6,173 bases of DNA from Acidobacteriaceae bacterium. Its GTDB lineage: Bacteria > Acidobacteriota > Terriglobia > Terriglobales > Acidobacteriaceae. Position numbers and translations under genes: made by a program. Positions 1 to 5,838 of this stretch are shown piece by piece. Location of the stretch: positions 1 to 6,173 of the forward strand of contig WQYS01000152.1 of assembly GCA_009781125.1 (NCBI GenBank), in the 5' to 3' direction. Each line of letters begins with the position of its first letter. Positions within the stretch are counted from its first letter, which is position 1. Below the pieces are notes generated by a model. That model saw only the letters and a program-made list of their open reading frames with translations. It was not told the DNA's origin and searched no databases.

Positions 1-1640
1 ATGCCGATGCAGTGCCGCTGAATCTCCGCCCATGCGTGCGGATTCGAGAACAGCGGAGCAATCTGTTTTTCCAGCTTCTCGTAGAGACTGTTGGCCTCTG
101 CGGCTTCGCTTTCGCCGTCCTCGACCGCCCAGCCGGTAGTGTTCTCGGCGCAGCCTTCGATCCACCATCCGTCGAGGATCGAGAGCGAAGGAACGCCGTT
201 GACGGCGGCTTTCATGCCCGAGGTTCCGCTGGCCTCGTAGGGACGGCGCGGCGTATTGACCCACACATCGACGCCCTGCGTCAGCAGCGCGCCCATCTCC
301 CAGTCGTAGTTCTCGATATAGTAAATCTGCAGCGACTTGGAGTTCAGCTTGGCCGCCGTGGCGTAGACCTCGCGGATGAGGCTCTTGGCCGCGTTGTCCT
401 GCGGATGGGCCTTGCCCGCGTACAGAATTTGAAGTCCGCCGATCTTGTCGGCCAGCGCCACCAGCCGCTCCGGATCGTGCAGCAGCAGGTTGGCGCGCTT
501 ATAAGTAGCCACGCGCCGCGCAAAGCCGAGCGTCAGCACGCTGGGATTGAAGTAGTGTCCGGTGCGCTTGGCCAGCGTCTCGAAGAGGCGGTACTTGTTC
601 TTCATGTGACAGGCGGCGATGCGCGCCGGGTTGATACCGTACACGGAGCGGAAGTAGTGATTGTCGCGGCGCCAATCGGGAATCTCGTTATCGAACAGCG
701 TCTGGAAGGCGGGCGAAAGCCACGTCCCGGCGTGGATTCCATTGGTGATCGAATGCACCTTGTAGGCCGGAAACATCTGCTGCGAGACCTTGCCGTGCTG
801 CATGGCCACTCCGTTGACGTAGCGCGAGAAGCGCAGCGCCAGATAGGTCATGTTCAGCGCGTTGTTATGAATGCAGCCGGAGGCCTCAATGGCGGCTCCG
901 CGGTCGCGGCCCAGGACCTGATTCATCTGATCGAGGCCGAACTGATCGTGTCCCGCCGGAACCGGCGTGTGCGTGGTAAAGACGCACTGCTGGGCAACGG
1001 CGTTGCGGTCCGCCTCGGTGGCCTGGCTGAGCAGACGGCCGTTAAGCTGCTCCTCCAGCAAAGCGACCGAGAGCAGAGCGGCGTGGCCTTCGTTCATGTG
1101 GTAGACCTTCGGCTTGCAGCCGAGCGCCTCCAGCAGCGCCACGCCTCCGATGCCAAGCACGGCCTCCTGGCAGAGACGGTAGTAGGCGTCGCCTCCATAG
1201 AGGTGATCGGTCAGCCGCCGGTCCCAGGGGTCGTTGCCCTCGACGTCGGTGTCGAGCAGGAAGACCGGAAGGATGTGCCCGCTGACGCCCTTGACGTCGT
1301 AGCGCCAGGCGCGGACGAGCAGCGGACGGCCCTGCAGCGTGATGGTGACGATCTGATTGGCCAACGGAATAGTCGCCTCCGGCGACCAGGGCCAGTCGGA
1401 CTCGGTCTGCTGGCCGGCGTCGGAGAGGATCTGCCGGAAGTATCCTGCGCGGTGGACCAGCGAGATCGCTACCATGGGAACGTCCATGTCCGCGCCCGAG
1501 CGCAGTGTATCGCCGGCCAGCACTCCCAGGCCGCCTGAGTAGGTGGGAATCTTCGGGGACAGAGCTATTTCCATGGAGAAATAGGCAATAGTGCGTTGAG
1601 ACAGATCGAGATCAACCGGAGTAGCGTCGGGGAGATTCAT
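1..1640 (-). CDS. glgP: Alpha-glucan (glycogen/maltodextrin) phosphorylase, C-terminus cut by window edge
   Basis: Cytosolic GT35 enzyme that phosphorolyses alpha-1,4-glucans to glucose-1-phosphate using pyridoxal phosphate. 546 codons are visible and no stop is reached. By comparison with the short alpha-glucan family phosphorylases, probably only a few tens of C-terminal residues are missing. Visible motifs: AYFSMEIAL at 19-27 followed by the glycine-rich PTYSGGLGVLAGD (32-44), HMNEGH (181-186), FTTHTPV (221-227), ATYKRAN (378-384), AGKAHPQD (408-415) and NTPRRPYEASGTSGMK (462-477). Lys477 is the expected PLP Schiff-base lysine. The protein starts directly at the phosphorylase fold and lacks the N-terminal DUF3417-type extension of some bacterial homologues. 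The ATG is well supported: an in-frame TAA lies two codons upstream (1644-1646) and a strong Shine-Dalgarno precedes it. It has its own promoter downstream of the pyr operon. Whether glycogen or maltodextrin is the natural substrate cannot be decided here. Confidence 0.94.
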   Translation of the reverse strand, partial: MNLPDATPVDLDLSQRTIAYFSMEIALSPKIPTYSGGLGVLAGDTLRSGADMDVPMVAISLVHRAGYFRQILSDAGQQTESDWPWSPEATIPLANQIVTITLQGRPLLVRAWRYDVKGVSGHILPVFLLDTDVEGNDPWDRRLTDHLYGGDAYYRLCQEAVLGIGGVALLEALGCKPKVYHMNEGHAALLSVALLEEQLNGRLLSQATEADRNAVAQQCVFTTHTPVPAGHDQFGLDQMNQVLGRDRGAAIEASGCIHNNALNMTYLALRFSRYVNGVAMQHGKVSQQMFPAYKVHSITNGIHAGTWLSPAFQTLFDNEIPDWRRDNHYFRSVYGINPARIAACHMKNKYRLFETLAKRTGHYFNPSVLTLGFARRVATYKRANLLLHDPERLVALADKIGGLQILYAGKAHPQDNAAKSLIREVYATAAKLNSKSLQIYYIENYDWEMGALLTQGVDVWVNTPRRPYEASGTSGMKAAVNGVPSLSILDGWWIEGCAENTTGWAVEDGESEAAEANSLYEKLEKQIAPLFSNPHAWAEIQRHCIG

Positions 1641-1750
1641 GCGTTAACGGGTTCCTTTTCCTTGTCGGGCCCGGTACGCCTTGCGGTGGAGCTTCCGGCC
1701 GTCGATCGAATCAATCCATCGAACTCACCGAATCCGCAGCAGGAATCCAT
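1637..1750 (-). other. Possible 37-codon upstream ORF in the phosphorylase leader
   Basis: An ATG at 1750 opens a 37-residue frame beginning MDSCCGFGEF and ending EKEPVNA. Its TGA (1639-1637) overlaps the phosphorylase ATG as ATGA. The start lies only about 13 nt after the predicted transcription start and has no visible Shine-Dalgarno, so translation would be nearly leaderless. The 4-nt stop/start overlap is typical of translational coupling, but a 38-codon open frame at this GC content is not rare by chance. No similarity is recognised. It is listed as a possibility, not a confident gene. Confidence 0.2.
1652..1663 (-). promoter_or_regulatory. Shine-Dalgarno region of the phosphorylase gene
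   Basis: On the minus strand AAGGAAAAGGAA contains two AGGAA-like cores. The nearer one ends 11 nt before the ATG at 1640. It is the clearest ribosome-binding site in the window and, with the in-frame stop just upstream of the ATG, fixes the start. Confidence 0.7.
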
Positions 1751-1769
1751 AAAAGTTGGATGCGGCCCG

Positions 1770-1798
1770 ATTAAAAGCTGTGTATTCAAGTTTATCAA
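1770..1798 (-). promoter_or_regulatory. Sigma-70-type promoter for the phosphorylase gene
   Basis: On the minus strand the -35 box TTGATA (1798-1793) is 5/6 to TTGACA. An exact 17-nt spacer follows, then the -10 box TTTAAT (1775-1770), 5/6 to TATAAT. Transcription should start near 1763, giving a leader of about 120 nt. The box match and spacing are read directly from the sequence; promoter activity is inferred. Its position just after the pyrC stop suggests the phosphorylase is transcribed separately from the pyr operon. Confidence 0.6.
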
Positions 1799-1803
1799 AT
1801 GTC

Positions 1804-1831
1804 CGTTTCCGCCGGGCTGGAAACGTTTTCC
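1804..1831. promoter_or_regulatory. Nested GGAAACG palindromes: candidate LacI-type operator and/or operon-end hairpin
   Basis: Two overlapping symmetries are visible. CGTTTCC (1804-1810) and GGAAACG (1819-1825) form a perfect 7-bp inverted repeat with an 8-nt loop. GGAAACGTTTTCC (1819-1831) is a near-perfect palindrome centred on CG, with core AAACGTTT. A CG-centred A/T palindrome is the usual form of LacI-family operators, which often control sugar genes. The site lies between the pyrC stop and the phosphorylase -35 box, centred roughly 50-60 nt before the predicted start of transcription. As a terminator it is poor, because the minus-strand transcript has no U-run after the stem. Confidence 0.35.
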
Positions 1832-1842
1832 TGGGCATCCGC

Positions 1843-3168
1843 TTATTTTTCTTGAAGATGTGGCGAATCACGGTAAATGATCCGCCCCTCGCAGAGAGTA
1901 GCGCTGATGCGGCCAACCATCGTGGCTCCGTCGAAGGGAGTGTTCCGCGAGCGCGACAGCGAATCGGCAGCCTTAAACTGCCATCTCGCATCGACGTCGA
2001 AGAGAACCACGTCGGCCACATGCCCCAGCCCCAGCGAGCCGCGTCCGGACAGCGCGAGAATCGACGCGGGTCCTGCGCTCATCAGCTCCACGACGCGCCC
2101 GAGCGACAGCCCGTGTTGCTGATGCAAGACGCCGAGCGCCAGACCAAGCGCCGTCTCCAGGCCGGTAATGCCATTGGCAGCGCGGTCGAACTCCACCTCT
2201 TTTTCGTACGCGGCATGAGGAGCGTGGTCCGTCGCGATGCAGTCCACCGTGCCATCGACCAGGCCCGCGATCAGCGCCAGACGGTCCGCCTCGGCGCGAA
2301 GCGGAGGACTCATCTTGGCATGAGTGTCGTAGTCACCGACAGCCTCGTCGGTGAGCGTGAAGTGGTGTGGCGTCACCTCGCAGGTGACATGAAGCCCCTC
2401 CTGCTTTGCAGCGCGGATCGTCTCCAGCGCTCGTGCCGTCGAAACATGCTGCACATGCAGATGCGGATGCAGGCCCTCGGACGTCTCGATCTCGCGCAGA
2501 AGCTGAATGTCCCGCTCCACAATGAGCGATTCGGCAGCAACGGGAATCCCGCGCAGTCCCAGCCTGAAGGCCACGGCTCCGGCGTTCATGCAGCCGCCCG
2601 CGCTGATGCGAGTGTCTTCGGCATGCTGCGAGAGCGGAACCCCGGCACGAGCGGCGGCGATCAGAGCCGCCCGCATGATTCGCTCCTCCAGAACCGGCTT
2701 GCCATCGTCGGTAAAGCCCACGGCTCCAGCGCGGCGCAGCGCGGCGAAGTCCGTCAGCTCCGTTCCCTGGCTGTCCTTCGTCGCTGCCGCCATCGCAAAC
2801 AGCTTCACGCGAGCACCACGCGCAGCGTCGAGCATCCACTCCAGCGTGGCGGCGGAGCCGTTGACCGGAACCGTATTCGGCATAGCCACGACAGAGGTAA
2901 AGCCGCCCACAGCAGCAGCAGCGGTTCCGGAGGCGATGGTCTCCTTGTAGCTCTGGCCCGGCTCGCGCAAGTGTACGTGCATGTCGATCAGCCCCGGAGC
3001 GACGATCATTCCCGCGGCATCAATGCTCTCGGCAACCTCGTAGTCATCGAGCACGCCAGCAGGCTCGACGGCGGCAACACGGCCATCGCGCAGCAGAAGG
3101 TCGCGCTCGGCGTCGATGTTGTTAGCCGGATCGATCAGGCGTCCATTACGAATCAATAATGTACTCAT
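1843..3168 (-). CDS. pyrC: Dihydroorotase, class I
   Basis: Third enzyme of de novo pyrimidine synthesis: cyclises N-carbamoyl-aspartate to dihydroorotate in the cytosol. The 441-residue length is normal for the bacterial class I (AllB/hydantoinase-like) form, unlike the shorter class II E. coli enzyme. Amidohydrolase landmarks are intact: APGLIDMHVHLREPG around 57-71 with the metal ligands His64 and His66; GFTDDGKP at 151-158, where class I enzymes use Asp as a metal ligand; His182 in QHAED; His241 in HVQHVS; and IATDHAPH (311-318) with the catalytic Asp314. The ATG overlaps the pyrB TGA as ATGA (3165-3168) and is preceded by AGGA four nucleotides away, so translation is probably coupled to pyrB. 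No truncation or missing catalytic residue is seen. A phosphorylase promoter begins about 45 nt after the stop, so pyrC is probably the last gene of the operon. Confidence 0.97.
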   Translation of the reverse strand: MSTLLIRNGRLIDPANNIDAERDLLLRDGRVAAVEPAGVLDDYEVAESIDAAGMIVAPGLIDMHVHLREPGQSYKETIASGTAAAAVGGFTSVVAMPNTVPVNGSAATLEWMLDAARGARVKLFAMAAATKDSQGTELTDFAALRRAGAVGFTDDGKPVLEERIMRAALIAAARAGVPLSQHAEDTRISAGGCMNAGAVAFRLGLRGIPVAAESLIVERDIQLLREIETSEGLHPHLHVQHVSTARALETIRAAKQEGLHVTCEVTPHHFTLTDEAVGDYDTHAKMSPPLRAEADRLALIAGLVDGTVDCIATDHAPHAAYEKEVEFDRAANGITGLETALGLALGVLHQQHGLSLGRVVELMSAGPASILALSGRGSLGLGHVADVVLFDVDARWQFKAADSLSRSRNTPFDGATMVGRISATLCEGRIIYRDSPHLQEK

Positions 3169-4160
3169 GCGATCCTGCTTTCGAAGCCGCCTGCATCGAG
3201 CGCGCGCGCCAGCAGAGCCGAGCGAACCCTCAGCCCGTTTGTAACCTGTTCTTCGACGGCGGACTGCTCGCCATCTGCGACCGCGTCGTCGATCTCCAGC
3301 CCCCGGATCATCGGCCCCGGATGCATGATAACCGCTTTAGGAGCGGTCCTTGCAAGGCGATCCTGGTTCAACTGATAGCGATCAATATAATCCGCAAGGT
3401 CGAGCTGAAGCCCGCTCAACCGCTCCTTTTGAATGCGCAGAGCCATCACGACAGGAACTCCCCGGCTGGCGTCTGCGAGCGCAGCATCGAAGTCGCGCTC
3501 AATCGAGACTCCCTCACCCAGGCCCAGAGCGTCGTTGGGCAACAGCTTCTCCGGCCCGCAGAGCGTCACGTGCGCGCCTAGCCGTGGCAGCAACATGGCG
3601 TTGGAACGCGCCACGCGGCTGTGCAGAATATCTCCTGTAATCACCACGGCGACGCCTGCCAGCGTATTCGCGTTTACGGCGGTGGCGTCGCAGCCGAGGC
3701 GCATCAGAATCGTGCGCAGATCGAGCAGCGCCTGCGAGGGATGCTCATGCATTCCGTCGCCCGCGTTGAGCACGGGTAAGCCGGTCGCCCGCTCCAGCAC
3801 GAAGGGCGAGCCCGACGATGGATGCCGCAGCACAATAGCTTCAGCCCTGAGCGCGCGCAGCGTGAGGCCGGTATCCTTGAGGCTCTCTCCCTTTTCGATA
3901 GACGAAGACTTATCGCTGACCAGCGTCGTCGTAGCGCCCAGCGATTTGGCGGCAAGCTCGAAGGAGGTTCTGGTGCGCGTGCTCGATTCGTAGAACAGCA
4001 GCGCGATGGTGCGGCCATGAAGCACCTTCGAGCGAACCTCATGCGGCATCAGTTCGATGCGCGCAGTCTCGTAGAGAATAGCCGAAACATCAGCAATGGA
4101 AAGATGGGTCACGCTCAGCAGCGAGCCTGCGGCGTGGCCTGGATTCGGCAGCGGATTCAT
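3165..4160 (-). CDS. pyrB: Aspartate carbamoyltransferase catalytic subunit
   Basis: Joins carbamoyl phosphate and aspartate to give N-carbamoyl-aspartate, the committed step of pyrimidine synthesis, working as a cytosolic trimer. With the chosen ATG it is 331 residues, slightly above the usual 300-310. Motifs are complete: FYESSTRTRTSF (56-67) for carbamoyl phosphate, KGESLKDT (90-97) with the lysine that reaches into the neighbouring subunit, HPSQALLDL (140-148), and HPGPM (280-284) followed by RG at 286-287. I chose ATG at 4160, which lies 10 nt after the pyrR stop with GGGG five bases upstream. A TTG at 4187 would add nine residues and overlap pyrR, and has only a weak AGGT upstream. No pyrI regulatory-subunit gene is seen nearby. 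The gene is in an operon with pyrR and pyrC, consistent with shared PyrR control. Confidence 0.97.
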   Translation of the reverse strand: MNPLPNPGHAAGSLLSVTHLSIADVSAILYETARIELMPHEVRSKVLHGRTIALLFYESSTRTRTSFELAAKSLGATTTLVSDKSSSIEKGESLKDTGLTLRALRAEAIVLRHPSSGSPFVLERATGLPVLNAGDGMHEHPSQALLDLRTILMRLGCDATAVNANTLAGVAVVITGDILHSRVARSNAMLLPRLGAHVTLCGPEKLLPNDALGLGEGVSIERDFDAALADASRGVPVVMALRIQKERLSGLQLDLADYIDRYQLNQDRLARTAPKAVIMHPGPMIRGLEIDDAVADGEQSAVEEQVTNGLRVRSALLARALDAGGFESRIA

Positions 4161-4170
4161 CGCAACCCCG

Positions 4171-4758
4171 TCAGTCCACCCGCTCAATCAGCAGGACCTG
4201 CTCGTCGCCGTCGATCTCGTTGAGCTTGACCTCGATAATCTCGCGGCTGGAGGTGGGAATGGTGCGGCCCACAAAGGTGGCTTCAATGGGAAGCTCGCGG
4301 TGGCCGCGGTCGATGAGCACCAGCAGTTGCACCCGGCGCGGGCGGCCCTGGTCGAAGAGCGCGTCCATGGCCGCGCGGACCGTCCGGCCCGTGTAAAGAA
4401 CGTCGTCGAGCAGCACGATATCGCGTCCGGTGACGTCGAAGCCGATGGGGCTGGGCGTCACCTTCGGGCGCGGTCCGTCGGTCGAGAGGTCGTCGCGGTA
4501 GAAGCTGATGTCGAGCACGCCGGTATCGACCGGGCGGCGCTCGATCTTCTCGATCATCGAGGCCAGCCGCTGGGCCAGGGGAACGCCGCGGCGCTTGATG
4601 CCGACCAGGCCCAGGTTGGAGCTGCCGTTGTTCTTTTCGACAATCTCGTGAGCCAGACGCACCAGCGTCCGCTCGATCTCAGAGGCCGACAGCAGACGGC
4701 CCTTTTCACGCATCCTAGCGGGATTGGAAGTATTGGCAGATTCCATCAGGTTGCTCAT
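4171..4758 (-). CDS. pyrR: PyrR: bifunctional pyr operon regulator / uracil phosphoribosyltransferase
   Basis: PyrR proteins bind pyr mRNA in response to UMP/UTP and repress de novo pyrimidine genes, and many also make UMP from uracil and PRPP. The 195 residues align by eye with Bacillus PyrR over almost the whole length: LVGIKRRGVPLAQRL (51-65), SFYRDDL (85-91), the PRPP loop VLLDDVLYTGRTVRAA (115-130) and DRGHRELPIEA (150-160). The N-terminus is about 15 residues longer than in Bacillus. Met16 (4713) would match the Bacillus start, but has AGG touching it and no properly spaced ribosome site, whereas the ATG at 4758 has AGG nine bases upstream. It is the first gene of pyrR-pyrB-pyrC, which supports autoregulation. 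A hairpin covers its ribosome-binding region. I could not find the classic Bacillus-type PyrR-binding loop in the leader. Confidence 0.96.
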   Translation of the reverse strand: MSNLMESANTSNPARMREKGRLLSASEIERTLVRLAHEIVEKNNGSSNLGLVGIKRRGVPLAQRLASMIEKIERRPVDTGVLDISFYRDDLSTDGPRPKVTPSPIGFDVTGRDIVLLDDVLYTGRTVRAAMDALFDQGRPRRVQLLVLIDRGHRELPIEATFVGRTIPTSSREIIEVKLNEIDGDEQVLLIERVD

Positions 4759-4764
4759 AATGCT

Positions 4765-4787
4765 CTGCCTGTGATGATATCAGGCAG
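4765..4787 (-). promoter_or_regulatory. Hairpin over the pyrR ribosome-binding region
   Basis: On the minus strand CTGCCTG (4787-4781) and CAGGCAG (4771-4765) form a perfect 7-bp stem around a 9-nt loop. The 3' arm contains the only Shine-Dalgarno-like AGG before the pyrR ATG at 4758, so folding would hide it. The pairing is visible; a regulatory role, for example PyrR- or nucleotide-dependent translational control, is inferred. Confidence 0.4.
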
Positions 4788-4804
4788 CGGCGGCAGGAGT
4801 TAGG

Positions 4805-4829
4805 AAAAACGCCATTCGCAAACGCTGGC
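4805..4829 (-). terminator. Weak intrinsic-terminator-like hairpin after the zinc-ribbon gene
   Basis: On the minus strand GCCA pairs with TGGC, and an inner CG/CG pair closes a TTTG loop, leaving a 1x2 internal loop. GTTTTT follows directly. The stem begins at the last base of the zinc-ribbon stop codon. Six pairs and a five-U run make a weak terminator, and partial read-through into pyrR is possible. Confidence 0.3.
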
Positions 4830-5515
4830 TAGTTTCGCCGCGTCCGCCGCGTGCCGCCCAGCGCTCCGGCCAGAGCCGAGAACACCAGCACGGCCCCGCC
4901 CAGCAGCATGTAGTTCAGCAGCAGAATCCACACGCGCGCCTCGGGCGTATTCATGTAGGAGTAATCCGGCTTGGGAATGTTGTGCGCAACGGCCCAGTTC
5001 TGGGCTATCTCCTGCCCTTGATGAATCTTCTGCAGCAACTGCGCGTCAAAATCAGCCATATTATGCAGGCCGAAACGCGCTACCACTCCCATGACGACCG
5101 ACGACGCGGCCAAGCACCCCAGCAACACCACTCCTACGGCCAGACCGATCCGCGCGCCGATGCGCAGGTCCATGCGCGCCCGAGGATGGTGCTTCTGATA
5201 GATCGCCAGAGCCAGCGCCGGAGCGCTGAAGATTAACAGATAGTTCAACAGCGTCAGGGCGGGCAAACCTGCCGAAGCAACATTAAGAATCGCGGCGGTG
5301 ATGCCGATCAGCAGAGCCGAGCGAATCGCCGTCTTCCACTCGACAAGCTGCAGACGCGGCGGCGGCGGAGCCGCTGCCTGAGGTGAACCTGCCTGCTCCG
5401 CGTCTGGATTCTGACCTGAGAAGTAAATCTGAGGCGCGCCGCAGTGCGGGCAGAAGGTGGCGCTGCCTGCCGTAGCAGGAAGCTCGCCGCCGCAGCGATG
5501 GCAGAACTCCGTCAT
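4829..5515 (-). CDS. Zinc-ribbon membrane protein of unknown function
   Basis: I do not recognise a specific family or function. The 228 residues begin with a short zinc ribbon, Cys5-x2-Cys8 and Cys22-x2-Cys25 (CHRCGG and CPHCGA). A proline/alanine/glutamine-rich linker follows (about 36-56, with AAAPPPP), then about four hydrophobic segments near 66-86, 88-106, 121-146 and 195-219. Residues 147-194 form a polar stretch containing QKIHQGQEIAQNW. The C-terminus is basic (GGTRRTRRN). No signal peptide is seen: the ribbon is N-terminal and probably cytoplasmic. Such zinc_ribbon plus membrane proteins are common as hypotheticals, especially in Acidobacteriota. The start is the first ATG before Cys5; the nearest Shine-Dalgarno-like GGGA is rather far upstream. 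It lies 70 nt before pyrR in the same direction, but nothing in the protein ties it to pyrimidine metabolism. Confidence 0.85.
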   Translation of the reverse strand: MTEFCHRCGGELPATAGSATFCPHCGAPQIYFSGQNPDAEQAGSPQAAAPPPPRLQLVEWKTAIRSALLIGITAAILNVASAGLPALTLLNYLLIFSAPALALAIYQKHHPRARMDLRIGARIGLAVGVVLLGCLAASSVVMGVVARFGLHNMADFDAQLLQKIHQGQEIAQNWAVAHNIPKPDYSYMNTPEARVWILLLNYMLLGGAVLVFSALAGALGGTRRTRRN

Positions 5516-5542
5516 ACTTTGAAGCTATCCCACTTCTCTCTG

Positions 5543-5569
5543 CCTTGTCATCCCATTTCCCCTTGTCAT
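5543..5569. repeat. Short direct repeat CCTTGTCAT, 18-nt period
   Basis: CCTTGTCAT occurs at 5543-5551 and again at 5561-5569. Both copies continue as TYCC, so the matching unit is about 12 nt with one difference. It lies just upstream of the zinc-ribbon gene start and may be the edge of the larger repetitive element to its right, or part of that gene's leader. Confidence 0.5.
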
Positions 5570-5579
5570 TCCGGAGGTC

Positions 5580-5606
5580 GCCGCGGCAACCGACGTCCGC
5601 CGCGGC
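5580..5606. repeat. Paired GCCGCGGC palindromes
   Basis: The 8-bp palindrome GCCGCGGC occurs at 5580-5587 and at 5599-5606, 19 nt apart. Because each copy is self-complementary, the two can also pair with each other as a stem around an 11-nt loop. Function unknown. Confidence 0.45.
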
Positions 5607-5644
5607 AGATGCTTTCCTTTTCCCTGCCACGAACGACCGGGTGC

Positions 5645-5708
5645 CCCATCCTTCGTCCGCCGCGTACGGTGCGGGTATCCCATACATTCCGTGCGGACGA
5701 AGGGTGGG
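5645..5708. repeat. Hairpin unit A of the composite repeat
   Basis: Stem 5645-5659 (CCCATCCTTCGTCCG) pairs with 5694-5708 at 14 of 15 positions. The exception, T5649 with G5704, is a wobble pair in a plus-strand transcript. The loop contains a further possible ACGG/CCGT pairing and GTATCCCATAC. Confidence 0.7.
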
Positions 5709-5773
5709 AGAGCACGATGCTCAATCAACCATGTTTTTCGTCACTGACAGCGGCAAGTTGAACCGTTTACCTT

Positions 5774-5838
5774 CCCACCCTTCGTCCGAACAGACGACAG
5801 GGAATATCCTTCGGCCACCTTGGCGGACGAAGGATGGG
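5774..5838. repeat. Hairpin unit B of the composite repeat, inverted copy of unit A
   Basis: Stem 5774-5788 pairs with 5824-5838 at 14 of 15 positions. The single mismatch (C5778 and A5834) is the mirror image of the one in unit A and becomes a wobble only in a minus-strand transcript, so B is the same directional element in reverse. Its loop differs from that of A. The extended outer arm ends 39 nt before the mutS start. Confidence 0.7.

Noticed and set aside
12..1538. 508-codon open frame on the plus strand
   Set aside because: It lies entirely antisense to the phosphorylase, whose motifs are unmistakable. The translation is low-complexity in Arg/Val/Gly/Ala with no recognisable domain, which is typical of a shadow frame in GC-biased coding DNA.
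1596..1880. 94-codon plus-strand frame across the phosphorylase-pyrC gap
   Set aside because: It overlaps the 5' end of the phosphorylase and the 3' end of pyrC on the opposite strand, has no ribosome site of note, and runs through the promoter and palindromes, which explain this stretch better.
1756..3159. 467-codon open frame on the plus strand
   Set aside because: It is antisense to pyrC, a complete enzyme with intact metal ligands. The plus-strand translation is rich in Arg, His and Gln and matches nothing known.
4161..4187. Longer pyrB starting at TTG 4187
   Set aside because: It would overlap pyrR, uses a rare start codon and has only a weak AGGT upstream. The ATG at 4160 needs none of these, so the extension is kept only as an alternative.
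4759..4828. Classic Bacillus-type PyrR attenuator in the pyrR leader
   Set aside because: The 70-nt gap is too short for the antiterminator/anti-antiterminator/terminator set, and the purine-rich binding loop is not present.
5516..5560. Possible zinc-ribbon gene promoter (ATGACA-16-GATAGC on the minus strand)
   Set aside because: The -10 box matches at only three positions and would leave a leader of only a few nucleotides. It may be chance.
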